From Oceanispirochaeta sp. M1 (GTDB lineage Bacteria; Spirochaetota; Spirochaetia; DSM-2461), in contig NZ_QQPQ01000031.1 of NCBI RefSeq assembly GCF_003346715.1, forward strand, positions 1-64,000: a DNA stretch of 64,000 nucleotides, given 5' to 3'. Shown here in pieces: positions 25,373 through 33,653 of this stretch. The notes beneath the pieces are model-generated. The model was not told where the DNA came from, did no database searches, and saw only the letters and a list, made by a program, of their open reading frames with translations. Within the stretch, counting starts at the first letter, position 1. The number at the start of each line of letters is the position of its first letter. The position numbers and the translations under genes were made by a program.

Positions 25373-26614
25373 TTACTTCATTTCCTTTGCCAGCATATCT
25401 ACGAACTCATCGGTTGTGTATTTACCGGAAAGAAGTTTTACATTGTCCTGTTCCCATAGCTGGGTCGGGGCGGAACCGGGTTTGGCAAAATCACCCAGTA
25501 TGGTGTAAAAACTGTTCACCTGAATGTCTGATGCAATGATTTCCTTGACCAGAGAATCATCGGTTGTGACTCCGTCCAGTCCGGGGACATCTTTCAGGTT
25601 GTCCACCCAGATCTGCTGTGACTCGACTGAAGCCAGGTAGTTGGCCAATCTCAGGGCTTCTTCAGGATAGTCTGTATCGTTGCTCACGCAGAATCCAGTA
25701 GAAAAGGTGACCACCAGAGGTCTTCTGCCGTCTTCTGTGGGAATCTGGAAGGCTCCGATTTCCATATCCGGATTGTTCTTCCGGAGGGTGTCTGCGTTCC
25801 AGGAACCGGTGATGGTCATAGCCGATTCACCTTTGGAAAAGGCCAGCAGCTGTCCGCCTTCGTCTACACCAAGGTACCCGGGGCCGTAATAGCCTTTGTC
25901 TCCCCATTCCAGCATCTTATTGAACGCTGCTTTTACACGGGGGTCATCAACCCGGGCCGTTCCGGCGGTGGCTTCGTCCAGCCAGTCGGGGGCCATGGCG
26001 GCAAGGATGGGTTCAAAGTGAAAGAGGATGCTCCATGAAAACATGCCTCCGAAGGAAAGGGGCAGGATATCAGCCTTATGGAGTGTCTCCAGAATGGCTT
26101 CAAAGTCGGCGAATGTTTCGGGAACAGAGATGTTGTTCTCTTTAAAAATGCCCTTGTTGTAGAAGACCGCTCTGGTACCGATAGTAGCACCAGGTGTCAG
26201 GAACACTTTTCCGTCAATGGTGATCATCTTTTTGGCCATACTAGAGTAGGGTGAGAGGTCTATACTGCCGGTCAGGTCCATTACTGCTCCCTGTTTGACC
26301 AAATTCCCCAGATCCGTTGTGGCGGTTCCGTTGGTCCAGAACAGGTCGGGAGCTTCTCCGGCCTGAATGGTGGTGCCCAGCAGGGCATAGTATTTGTCTG
26401 GTGTTTTTATTTCATACTCCACACGGATATCCGGATTAGACTGCATGAAATTCTGCAGGGTCGCATCGAGAGAGGGTTCAAACTGGGGGGTATGCTCCCA
26501 TACATTTAAGACAACCGGTTCGCTCGTAGCTGTTTCTTCCTTGTTTCCCCCGGCCCAGAGGGTCAGGGTGCAGGACAGCAAGAGCATCATCATGGTCAAT
26601 ACTTTTCTTTTCAT
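25373..26614 (-). CDS. Sugar ABC transporter substrate-binding protein
   Basis: A 413-residue periplasmic binding protein of family 1. The frame is open further upstream, but the start at 26614 is preferred because AGGAGG lies six bases before its ATG and the product then begins with a proper signal peptide (MKRKVLTMMMLLLSCTLTLWA). The mature start GGNKEETATSE resembles the other binding proteins here and lacks a lipobox cysteine at the cleavage site. Characteristic features are VLNVWEHTPQF, APDLFWTNG in the cleft and TIGTRAVFYNKGIF at the hinge. It is the first importer gene, 159 bases after the response regulator gene. Confidence 0.92.
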   Translation of the reverse strand: MKRKVLTMMMLLLSCTLTLWAGGNKEETATSEPVVLNVWEHTPQFEPSLDATLQNFMQSNPDIRVEYEIKTPDKYYALLGTTIQAGEAPDLFWTNGTATTDLGNLVKQGAVMDLTGSIDLSPYSSMAKKMITIDGKVFLTPGATIGTRAVFYNKGIFKENNISVPETFADFEAILETLHKADILPLSFGGMFSWSILFHFEPILAAMAPDWLDEATAGTARVDDPRVKAAFNKMLEWGDKGYYGPGYLGVDEGGQLLAFSKGESAMTITGSWNADTLRKNNPDMEIGAFQIPTEDGRRPLVVTFSTGFCVSNDTDYPEEALRLANYLASVESQQIWVDNLKDVPGLDGVTTDDSLVKEIIASDIQVNSFYTILGDFAKPGSAPTQLWEQDNVKLLSGKYTTDEFVDMLAKEMK

Positions 26615-26773
26615 AAGGTTCCTCCTGATTTTCCAATAGGATATCTGCTGTAGTGCTCCCGGGGGAGGAATAAATATTACCTGTTCATTCAAATAATTAA
26701 CATCCATGCTTTTTTAGAGAAATCTTCTGCACAATTTTTCGATCCGGGTTCACAAATTTGATATGAATCCTTA

Positions 26774-28249
26774 TCAGGATTTGTCTATGATATTTTTTCT
26801 ATATTCACTGAGGGTTATATTCATTTGCTTCTTGAAGACTCGGGAGAGGTAGTTGGGGTTCTCATACCCCGTCCTATAGGATATTTCCTTCACCGTCAGG
26901 TCCGTTGTGGCCAGGAGGGTACAGGCCTGGCTGACTCTGATCCGGTTCAGGTATTCAATGAATCCGATCCCCGTTTCCTGTTTGAATCGGGTGGACAGAT
27001 AAGAGGGAGTCACATGAAACAGGGTGGAAGATTCGGAGAGGGTCAGGGGAAGGGCGTAATTCTTCTTTATATACTCTCTGACCGATTCTATGACGGTCTG
27101 ACCTTCCCTGAGGGTTTTCATCAGATTGAAACACTCTTTCAGCTTCTGTTCCACCCAGATCCGGAGTGTTTCATGATCATCAATCCGGGACAGGGCATCG
27201 TAGACTTCCCCTGATTGCAGGACCTGAAGAAGGGCTTCTCTGTTCTCTGACAGCTCTTCCAACTCGTAGAATAGATGGCTCAGAGCAAAACTGAGATCCG
27301 ATTTTACAATTCGGGGCGGGATCATCCAGGATTTTCCATGATCCAGACAGGCGGCAATGGACTGTTCCCAACAGAACAGGCAGTCTTCTCCCCCAAGAGA
27401 GAGCCGGGGCTTTTCCCGTTTCTTCCTTTTTTCGTTGTTTCCTGTGAGAATACAGCTCTGATTGCTATAGAATTTTAATTCAAGGGTATTCAGAGCCTGT
27501 CTGTATACCGAAGGGCCAGAGGCTCTGTCGAAATGTTCAAGAGAGAGGAACACCGGTCTGTTTACATAATTCGACAACAGAAGGCGCAGTCTTTCAGCCT
27601 TCCGTCTGATTTCTTTCTTTTTGTGCTCTTCCTCCCTGCTTTCACTGGGAAAGTAAATGAGAATCTCATTCAAGGGACCGGGAAAACAGTGTTCACCCGC
27701 CGAATGGTCAAGATTGTTCTGGAGGATTTGTCTTATGATGGTCTGATCAGGCGACCAGGGGATGACCTCCAGTCCGGTGTCGTATTTTTGTTTAAAGCCG
27801 ATGATACCCAGATAACCCGATCCTTCGGAGAGAATCCCGGGATAGAGTTTCTCTGTTGCGGGAGGGGGCATATGTGCTTTAACGGGGAGCAGGTCATCAA
27901 GAGTCTGGAAAAAATAGTTCTCTTCAAGATTGTGTTTCAGAAGATACTCATCGGCCCCCAGTTTGTAGGCCCGATGGACTAGATCATAGTCCTCATGGCA
28001 GCTCAGAACGACAATCTTCATGTCCGGGAATCCGGGTTTCAGGGATTCGATCAGAGACAGGCCATCCATTCCCGGCATCCGGAGATCCGTGAGCAGAAGG
28101 TCCGGAGGATTTTGCTGACAGAATTCCAAAGCCTGACGCCCGTCTCTGAATGTGTTCTGTACACAGAATTGATTTTCCCTGTTTTTAAAAAGGGCGCAGA
28201 CCCCATAGAGAACCAAGTGTTCATCATCAACAATTACTACATTGTACAT
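26774..28249 (-). CDS. AraC-type two-component response regulator (YesN-like)
   Basis: A 491-residue cytoplasmic regulator. The receiver domain has D8 and D9 in the acidic pocket, phospho-acceptor D55 in LTDLRMP and K105 in YLLKH. The middle region (about 125-380) has no recognised fold. The C-terminal about 100 residues form an AraC double helix-turn-helix (LTVKEISYRTGYENPNYLSRVFKK region, ending EYRKNI). The ATG lies inside the end of the sensor kinase gene (13-base overlap), so the two are translationally coupled. It probably activates the importer and rhamnosidase-like genes directly downstream, from a promoter in the 159-base gap. Like other YesN proteins it should act as a dimer on direct repeats. 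Confidence 0.93.
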   Translation of the reverse strand: MYNVVIVDDEHLVLYGVCALFKNRENQFCVQNTFRDGRQALEFCQQNPPDLLLTDLRMPGMDGLSLIESLKPGFPDMKIVVLSCHEDYDLVHRAYKLGADEYLLKHNLEENYFFQTLDDLLPVKAHMPPPATEKLYPGILSEGSGYLGIIGFKQKYDTGLEVIPWSPDQTIIRQILQNNLDHSAGEHCFPGPLNEILIYFPSESREEEHKKKEIRRKAERLRLLLSNYVNRPVFLSLEHFDRASGPSVYRQALNTLELKFYSNQSCILTGNNEKRKKREKPRLSLGGEDCLFCWEQSIAACLDHGKSWMIPPRIVKSDLSFALSHLFYELEELSENREALLQVLQSGEVYDALSRIDDHETLRIWVEQKLKECFNLMKTLREGQTVIESVREYIKKNYALPLTLSESSTLFHVTPSYLSTRFKQETGIGFIEYLNRIRVSQACTLLATTDLTVKEISYRTGYENPNYLSRVFKKQMNITLSEYRKNIIDKS

Positions 28250-29988
28250 AAGTCCTGCTCCTTAGTAATCCATGGAATTGTAAATTGAACTCGGGTCCCC
28301 TGACCGGGGGAACTCTCAATTGAAAACTGAGTACTCCGGCCGTAGTTCAGTTCCAGTCTTTTTTGAATATTCCTGATTCCTGTGTGTATGACAGATTCTA
28401 TGTTCTCTTCCTGACTCTCCCGTATCTGGGATAGATTAAATCCTCTGCCGTTATCAACGACAGTGATTTCCAGTGATGCCTCTGAATCTTCTGATTCCCT
28501 TTTGTAGATCTGGAGGGTGATGATCCCCGGAATTTCCCGGTCACGGATGCCGTGAATAATGCTGTTTTCTATGATGGGCTGGATGATGAACTTATTGATT
28601 CGGGCTTTGTACACCTCAGGAGAGATCTCTAAATTCAGGGTGAAATCATGATACCTGTTCTTTTGAATGAGAATATACTGTCTGATATTGCTGACCTCTT
28701 CTTCCACAGGAATCAGAGTTCTTTCCATATCAGAGGCGGATCGCATGAGGGTTATCAGGGCAATGGTGGTTTCTTCAATATTGGATTGGGAGTTGACCGC
28801 TGCCATCCATCGAATTGTGTTAAGGGTATTATAGATGAAATGGGGATTAAGCTGACTCCGCAGTGCCTTGAGCTCCGCTTTCGTCTTCAGCTTCTCTTCC
28901 TCTGTCACCTTCTCGAGGAGTGTGGTAATCCTGCCGGTCATTGCTTTCATGCTGTTATAGAGAGAGTCAATTTCAGAAGTAGAACTCTCAGGGAAGGTTT
29001 GCGAAATTTTCAGATTCCCCTCACCGAAATAATCGATCTGATGGACCAGGGCAGCCAGAGGTTTGACCAGCCCGGTGGATAGAAGATAACTGAAAGTTAA
29101 AATAAAAAGGATAAACAGTCCAAAGAGGATGAACAGGCTGTCCTTCATGGAATCAAAGTGGACCAGGACGGCGTCTTTCTCCAGTATCCGGATGAAGGTC
29201 CAGCCGGTCAGTCCGGAGGTCTGGTGTACGACATAGCTCTGACCGTCATCTGAAATGAAACATCCCGAATCGTCCTTCAGTACGGATTGAAAAAAAGTTT
29301 TCTGAAGGGAAGAACCGGTAAGCTGAGTTTGTGATGAGGATATGACCAGACCTTCGGCTGTAACGATATAATCCCGGCTTCCCTTCAACGGGAGTTCACC
29401 TGCTTCTTTGTCATGAAAGAATGCCTCCCTGACAACCAATGTGATTCTGCCTATGGTGTGGTTTGACTGCCGCAGCAGACGGGAGGCTGCGAAATACAGA
29501 TCATCCTGACCGAAGACAGTAGACATCGCCGTCGTGGGCACCCAGACCAGACGGCCGGGAAATCTGTTAAGCTCCTCGTCATATGCTTCTATGACCTGTT
29601 CCAGCATGATGATACCCGCTCCCTCAGTAATGTCCATATTCGATGTGTGAATGTTGGCGGTCATCAGGTGTTTGTCGGAATTGACAAAGCTCTTTAAGAT
29701 TTCCCGGCAATAAGAAATCAGCTCTTCATCGGGGCGAGGTTCATCCATTGCCTGCTCCAGGGCGTTCATCAGCTGGGAATTGAAGTAGATCTGCATGGTC
29801 ATACGGTGATATTCCTCAAGACGGGTTTCGATCCGCTTGATCGACTCCTGGATCACTATTACGCTCGCATCCAGGGTCCTCTTTTCAATCAGATCGCCAT
29901 TGATTTTGAGAAGGATGAGGCAGAAGGCCAGAGTCGGCAGGGCGATGACCAGAAGGAATGAGAGGAATATCTTTCTCTGCATGCGCAT
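28237..29988 (-). CDS. Membrane sensor histidine kinase (YesM-like)
   Basis: A 583-residue inner-membrane kinase. The first helix is near residues 8-28 (LSFLLVIALPTLAFCLILL). A Cache-like extracellular domain of about 250 residues follows, then a second helix (LFILFGLFILFILTFSYLL) and a HAMP domain. The phospho-acceptor region is QLNPHFIYNTLNTIRW, and the C-terminal HATPase domain has NSIIHGI and DNGRGF. It is the partner of the response regulator encoded in the overlapping frame. The start has no obvious ribosome-binding site; M3, two codons later, is an alternative. The divergent DJ-1-type gene begins about 120 bases away on the other strand. Confidence 0.9.
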   Translation of the reverse strand: MRMQRKIFLSFLLVIALPTLAFCLILLKINGDLIEKRTLDASVIVIQESIKRIETRLEEYHRMTMQIYFNSQLMNALEQAMDEPRPDEELISYCREILKSFVNSDKHLMTANIHTSNMDITEGAGIIMLEQVIEAYDEELNRFPGRLVWVPTTAMSTVFGQDDLYFAASRLLRQSNHTIGRITLVVREAFFHDKEAGELPLKGSRDYIVTAEGLVISSSQTQLTGSSLQKTFFQSVLKDDSGCFISDDGQSYVVHQTSGLTGWTFIRILEKDAVLVHFDSMKDSLFILFGLFILFILTFSYLLSTGLVKPLAALVHQIDYFGEGNLKISQTFPESSTSEIDSLYNSMKAMTGRITTLLEKVTEEEKLKTKAELKALRSQLNPHFIYNTLNTIRWMAAVNSQSNIEETTIALITLMRSASDMERTLIPVEEEVSNIRQYILIQKNRYHDFTLNLEISPEVYKARINKFIIQPIIENSIIHGIRDREIPGIITLQIYKRESEDSEASLEITVVDNGRGFNLSQIRESQEENIESVIHTGIRNIQKRLELNYGRSTQFSIESSPGQGTRVQFTIPWITKEQDLCTM

Positions 29989-30110
29989 TATTTAATAAAA
30001 GTATCATGATTCATCATTCTTTTGGTCTTTTATTAATTTTTCTCTTTTGCCCGGTTCTTAGCAGGAAATATCATTGCCCCTCATTTATAATAGGAATCAG
30101 GAGCGATAAA

Positions 30111-30632
30111 ATGAAACTCAAAGATAAAACGATTGGAATGCTTGTGGGACCCGGGTTTGAAGACCTGGAATTCTGGGCCGTATATATGCGCATAAAAGAA
30201 GAGGGCGCCCGTATTCTGGTGATGGGAATGAAACGGGGGGAGACCTACAGTTCTAAAAGCGGCGGGCTTAAGGCAACCGCTGAGTACGGCCCCAATGATC
30301 TCAGTGCAGATGATTTGGATGCACTGCTTATACCCGGCGGGTGGGCCCCTGACCAGCTGCGTCGGATTCCTGAGTATATTGAACTGATCCGGAAGATGGA
30401 TCAGGCTGATAAAATCCTGGGATTTATCTGTCATGCCGGATGGCTGGCGGCCAGTGCCGGCCTACTGGAGGGACGGAACGTTACGGGTTCTCTGGGAATC
30501 AAGGATGATCTGGTTAATGCAGGGGCTGTCTGGGTTGATCTTCCTGCTTTTCGGGATAAAAATTTGGTCTGGGGAAGGGTGGTTGCTGATATTCCTGATT
30601 ATAACAGAGAAGTGATCAAGGCTTTGTCGTAA
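30111..30632 (+). CDS. DJ-1/PfpI family protein
   Basis: A 173-residue cytoplasmic protein of the class I glutamine amidotransferase-like superfamily. The nucleophile elbow is FICHAGW, with C107 and H108. The conserved acidic residues near the N-terminus are in GPGFEDLE (E17 or E20), and ALLIPGGWAPD is the strand before the oxyanion region. Members include PfpI/YhbO-like stress proteins with reported glyoxalase or protease activity. The start was placed at 30111 because CAGGAG lies seven bases upstream and the N-terminus then matches the family (MKLKDKTIGMLVG); the longer open frame to 29958 would run into the kinase promoter. It may protect against carbonyl stress from sugar metabolism. Confidence 0.88.
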   Translation: MKLKDKTIGMLVGPGFEDLEFWAVYMRIKEEGARILVMGMKRGETYSSKSGGLKATAEYGPNDLSADDLDALLIPGGWAPDQLRRIPEYIELIRKMDQADKILGFICHAGWLAASAGLLEGRNVTGSLGIKDDLVNAGAVWVDLPAFRDKNLVWGRVVADIPDYNREVIKALS

Positions 30633-30684
30633 GAATTAAAAAAGATCCAGCAGAAAGATTCGCATTCTTTTGAAACTATCCTCC

Positions 30685-30720
30685 TTGATTTACGTCAACC
30701 AATGATTTACGTCAACCAGT
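30685..30720 (+). repeat. Tandem 17-base repeat containing an FNR/CRP-type box
   Basis: Two adjacent copies, GATTTACGTCAACCAAT (30687-30703) and GATTTACGTCAACCAGT (30704-30720), differ at one base, and a third copy begins (GATTTA). The first, with two preceding bases, reads TTGATTTACGTCAA (30685-30698), one base away from the FNR consensus TTGAT-N4-ATCAA. It lies about 70-100 bases before the VF530 gene, a usual distance for an activator site. Confidence 0.5.
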
Positions 30721-30786
30721 GATTTAATGGAAACGGGTAATATCGATTGCATCGGGGCTGGGTCTGGTATATGATTTTAACAATAT

Positions 30787-31050
30787 ATGGCACATTCAAA
30801 AGATCCATTACATGGAATAACCCTCAAGACAATATTAGAACGTTTAGTTCAATATTTTGGTTGGAAAAAGCTCGGTTCTCATATCAATATTGATTGCTTC
30901 AATTTTGATCCATCAATTAAATCCAGTTTGAAGTTTTTGCGGCGAACTGATTGGGCTAGAAAAAAAGTAGAAGATCTTTACCTGGATCTGGATTACGCCA
31001 AAAAAGATGATCTCTGGTGGGAGAACGGAAAGAACAACCCTGAGTCCTAA
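30787..31050 (+). CDS. VF530 family small DNA-binding protein
   Basis: An 87-residue protein matching the VF530/DUF2132 family over its full length: [21 protein letters not shown] at the start, then [34 protein letters not shown] in the core. The family is known from a Vibrio fischeri structure resembling a double-stranded DNA-binding fold; its cellular role is unknown. No good ribosome-binding site precedes the ATG. The gene stands alone downstream of the DJ-1-type gene, with an FNR-like tandem repeat between them. It ends about 140 bases before a strong bidirectional terminator. Confidence 0.87.
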   Translation: MAHSKDPLHGITLKTILERLVQYFGWKKLGSHINIDCFNFDPSIKSSLKFLRRTDWARKKVEDLYLDLDYAKKDDLWWENGKNNPES

Positions 31051-31190
31051 ATATAGCATTCAATTATTATGTGTTAATAACAGCAATATAAATCAGGAAA
31101 TAAATCACAAGCAAATAGCGATTGACAATGAGATTCCAGAAATCTATTGTCAGCATGGGGATATAAGTTTTTGAGTTGAAACAGCCTTTT

Positions 31191-31232
31191 GAATAATACA
31201 GCAGCCCGTTGTCTGGGGCTGCTGTATTATTC
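31191..31232. terminator. Strong bidirectional terminator
   Basis: GAATAATACAGCAGCCC and GGGCTGCTGTATTATTC form a perfect 17-base stem with an 8-base loop. AT-rich arm ends serve both directions. The right arm overlaps the stop codon of the minus-strand GHL6-type gene. It closes the long operon that runs from about 42.1 kb, and also the plus-strand VF530 transcript. Confidence 0.85.
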
Positions 31233-33237
31233 ATTCTTTCAGAGATATTTCTACCATCTGATGTCCCTGGATTTCAGGTATAGAAAATACCAGATAATCA
31301 TCTAAACGCTCAGGCTTAATACCGATATCCTGAGGAACAATACATACTCTTTGGTACGACTCCGGAATACACAGCGAAAGTTTAATATTATTGAGGGGAA
31401 TAACATCCTGAATACTGTCAAACTTCTGACCCCGTCTTTCGGGTATATAATGCAGTAAATGTACTATATATGAATCCCTTGATTCTGATTTATTCACCGT
31501 TACAATCAGAGAACTGGGACCATTGTGTTTTACCAACTGATCCGGCATCAGCATATCAATCGCGTTCTTTATTAGTGTTTTACACCAGAGGGGATCAAGC
31601 TCATGGTAAGTTGTAAAAATCGGGTGAATAAAATGTATTAGATTTTTGTTTCGCAGCACCCCGGGGTAGGCTCGTTCGTATGACGAGGGGCTGTGCTGAT
31701 GCGAACAGAAATGCTCCCAGGACCGGTTAAAATAAGGACGGTTCACCCAGCTGATAACATCCGTGCCCTGTTCAGGCTCTACACATTCTGCTTTTTTATA
31801 CATAACATAGTCTACAGGTTCCAGATCTTTAAGGAGATCATTTTCAGGAACAATGAAATCCGGGCAGAATGGAGAGGGCCCCTTTTTTGAAAATCCCATT
31901 TTAAAGTTTTCATAATCACCAGTCTGAGTATTACGTCCGGACATGTAAGAACTGAGAATGGAACCACCCTTCTCCATGAAATCGGTCAGCTTTTCTGCTG
32001 TTTCTGTATCATTTACTGCAACATGGTCGGGGAGAATCAGTATCCTGTACTTCGAAAAATCCTCCTGCTCGTCAATGATATTAAACTGATATCCCAGTTC
32101 CTGCAGCATCCTGGTACATCCGGAAATATCCGGAGAGAGAGAGCCGTTTACTGTTCCTTCAAAGCGGTCAGGAGATAATACAGCCATTTCGACGACCGGA
32201 CGGACGTTTTTACACCAGGGTTCTTTCTTTTTAACCTGTTCATACACAGTTGAAATCAGCTTGTATGTAGAATCAGACAGAGTCCCCAGAGGATCCAGCT
32301 GATCCCCGATCGAGCATGCTGCGGTAAATGCCAGGGAACGGAAACACTCATACTCCAGAGCAGGCAGTGTTTTCAGGGAATTGAAGTCTCCCCAGGACGT
32401 ATGGAACTTTCCAGTTTGTCCGATACAAGGTACTCCCAGAGTTCTGGCATATCGAATTGTAATGGGGAAGTCCCAATACCCCCAGCCTCCACCGGGTAAT
32501 GATTCCAATTCAAGATGCGTGAATCCTTGAATAATGTCTCGGTGAGACAGTCTCACATGGCTGTGGTTGTAATATATTCCGGCATCTGCTCTGACCTTTC
32601 GGACTTCGGAACTGATATACTCGGTAAACTCCCTGATGACATGGCGCATATACTTCTGGCGTTCCTGACTTGAGGCTGGATCCATTTTCTTTTCAATCAT
32701 ACCCTGTCTGCAGTTGACACAGGAGCATTCCCGGGAATTGATAATATCCAGAAACAAACCATCGCAATCAGGGTACATTTCCAGAACCTCGACGGCCTGT
32801 GCCAATACCATATCTCTATAAGGAGTATTCAAACAAATCTGCCTGTAAAAACCGGCTTCAAAGGGGCTTGATCCGACCTGCCGTCCATTTTCATCAAGTA
32901 CAAGCCACTCCGGGTGTTCATTTGAGGTCAAATGATCCCATTGCAGCGGTAGATAGACCGGCACATTGATATCCAGGTTTTTACAGGCCCGGATCTGATC
33001 TCCAAGTAGATCCTTATATTCAAGATTAGGGTGTATTCGGTCTGGAAATTTTTTGGATGGGTAGTACAGCCAGCCATGATGGCATCTGGAGAAACATGTA
33101 ATCGAGTCCACATGTGCCTTTTTAAGAGTATCGGCAAAATCCTCGGCATTAAAATTCGCTGCAATATGGGGTATTGCCTCGCTGGTGTGAAAATCTAGAT
33201 GTATCTGTCTTTGTCTCATAATATTTTCCTTTGTCAT
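31231..33237 (-). CDS. Putative glycoside hydrolase (GHL6-type barrel with beta-galactosidase trimerisation-like domain)
   Basis: A 668-residue protein without a signal peptide, so it is cytoplasmic. Residues about 1-330 form a probable TIM barrel resembling the uncharacterised GHL6 glycosidases: HLDFHTSE, CFSRCHHGW, YLPLQWDHL, DGLFLDI followed by a Cys-rich segment (CSCVNC), and LELESLPGGGWGYWDFP. Residues about 345-550 resemble the amidotransferase-like trimerisation domain of GH42 beta-galactosidases (AVLSPDRF, ILILPDHVAVND). Catalytic residues are not established. The ATG overlaps the preceding stop (ATGA); an internal ATG at 33219 is an alternative. It is the last gene of the GH94-peptidase operon. 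A beta-galactosidase- or fucosidase-like activity is possible. Confidence 0.72.
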   Translation of the reverse strand: MTKENIMRQRQIHLDFHTSEAIPHIAANFNAEDFADTLKKAHVDSITCFSRCHHGWLYYPSKKFPDRIHPNLEYKDLLGDQIRACKNLDINVPVYLPLQWDHLTSNEHPEWLVLDENGRQVGSSPFEAGFYRQICLNTPYRDMVLAQAVEVLEMYPDCDGLFLDIINSRECSCVNCRQGMIEKKMDPASSQERQKYMRHVIREFTEYISSEVRKVRADAGIYYNHSHVRLSHRDIIQGFTHLELESLPGGGWGYWDFPITIRYARTLGVPCIGQTGKFHTSWGDFNSLKTLPALEYECFRSLAFTAACSIGDQLDPLGTLSDSTYKLISTVYEQVKKKEPWCKNVRPVVEMAVLSPDRFEGTVNGSLSPDISGCTRMLQELGYQFNIIDEQEDFSKYRILILPDHVAVNDTETAEKLTDFMEKGGSILSSYMSGRNTQTGDYENFKMGFSKKGPSPFCPDFIVPENDLLKDLEPVDYVMYKKAECVEPEQGTDVISWVNRPYFNRSWEHFCSHQHSPSSYERAYPGVLRNKNLIHFIHPIFTTYHELDPLWCKTLIKNAIDMLMPDQLVKHNGPSSLIVTVNKSESRDSYIVHLLHYIPERRGQKFDSIQDVIPLNNIKLSLCIPESYQRVCIVPQDIGIKPERLDDYLVFSIPEIQGHQMVEISLKE

Positions 33238-33653
33238 TGATTCTCTGATAGTATTTTTAACTCAATAATTTTCTCTAATATTGATTCATAACCTGTAAAG
33301 ACTGTGTCATCGACTATTAGAATAGGTAATGAACTGAAAATGCTGTCCAGGTTTTTTTCCCGTATGATCTTCATCATATATCCGGCATCATCTTCATTGA
33401 TCAGGTTATAGGAATGTCCAACGATCTGTGTGTTCTTCGCAGAAAGAACTGTAATCTTTGAGGAAATATCTGCTGCGGTTTTATACGACTCACAATTCGG
33501 ACAGAGTTCTATATAAAAAAAGAATATTTTCTTCGGTTCAGGATTGTTCTGGCAACCGGATGAAAAGGTCAGCACAATAAATGTGACAAGGAATACCTGC
33601 TTTAAGAGTCGTCCCCTCTTAAAAAGGTTTACCAAAGACCGGATATCCTTCAT
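33234..33653 (-). CDS. Thioredoxin-like lipoprotein with CPNC motif
   Basis: A 139-residue predicted lipoprotein. A basic N-terminus (FKRGRLLK) and a hydrophobic stretch end in a lipobox, LTFSSGC, with lipidation at C34. The mature domain begins KKIFFFYIELCPNCESY, a first strand followed by a CxxC active site (C51, C54), and SLPILIVDDTVFTG provides the cis-proline strand (SLP) of the thioredoxin fold. It should be anchored at the periplasmic face and act as a thiol-disulphide carrier or a small redox-active protein. Its ATG overlaps the aminopeptidase stop (TGATG) and its stop overlaps the next start (ATGA), so it is firmly part of the operon. Why a redox lipoprotein is coupled to glycosidases and peptidases is unclear. 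Confidence 0.72.
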   Translation of the reverse strand: MKDIRSLVNLFKRGRLLKQVFLVTFIVLTFSSGCQNNPEPKKIFFFYIELCPNCESYKTAADISSKITVLSAKNTQIVGHSYNLINEDDAGYMMKIIREKNLDSIFSSLPILIVDDTVFTGYESILEKIIELKILSENQ

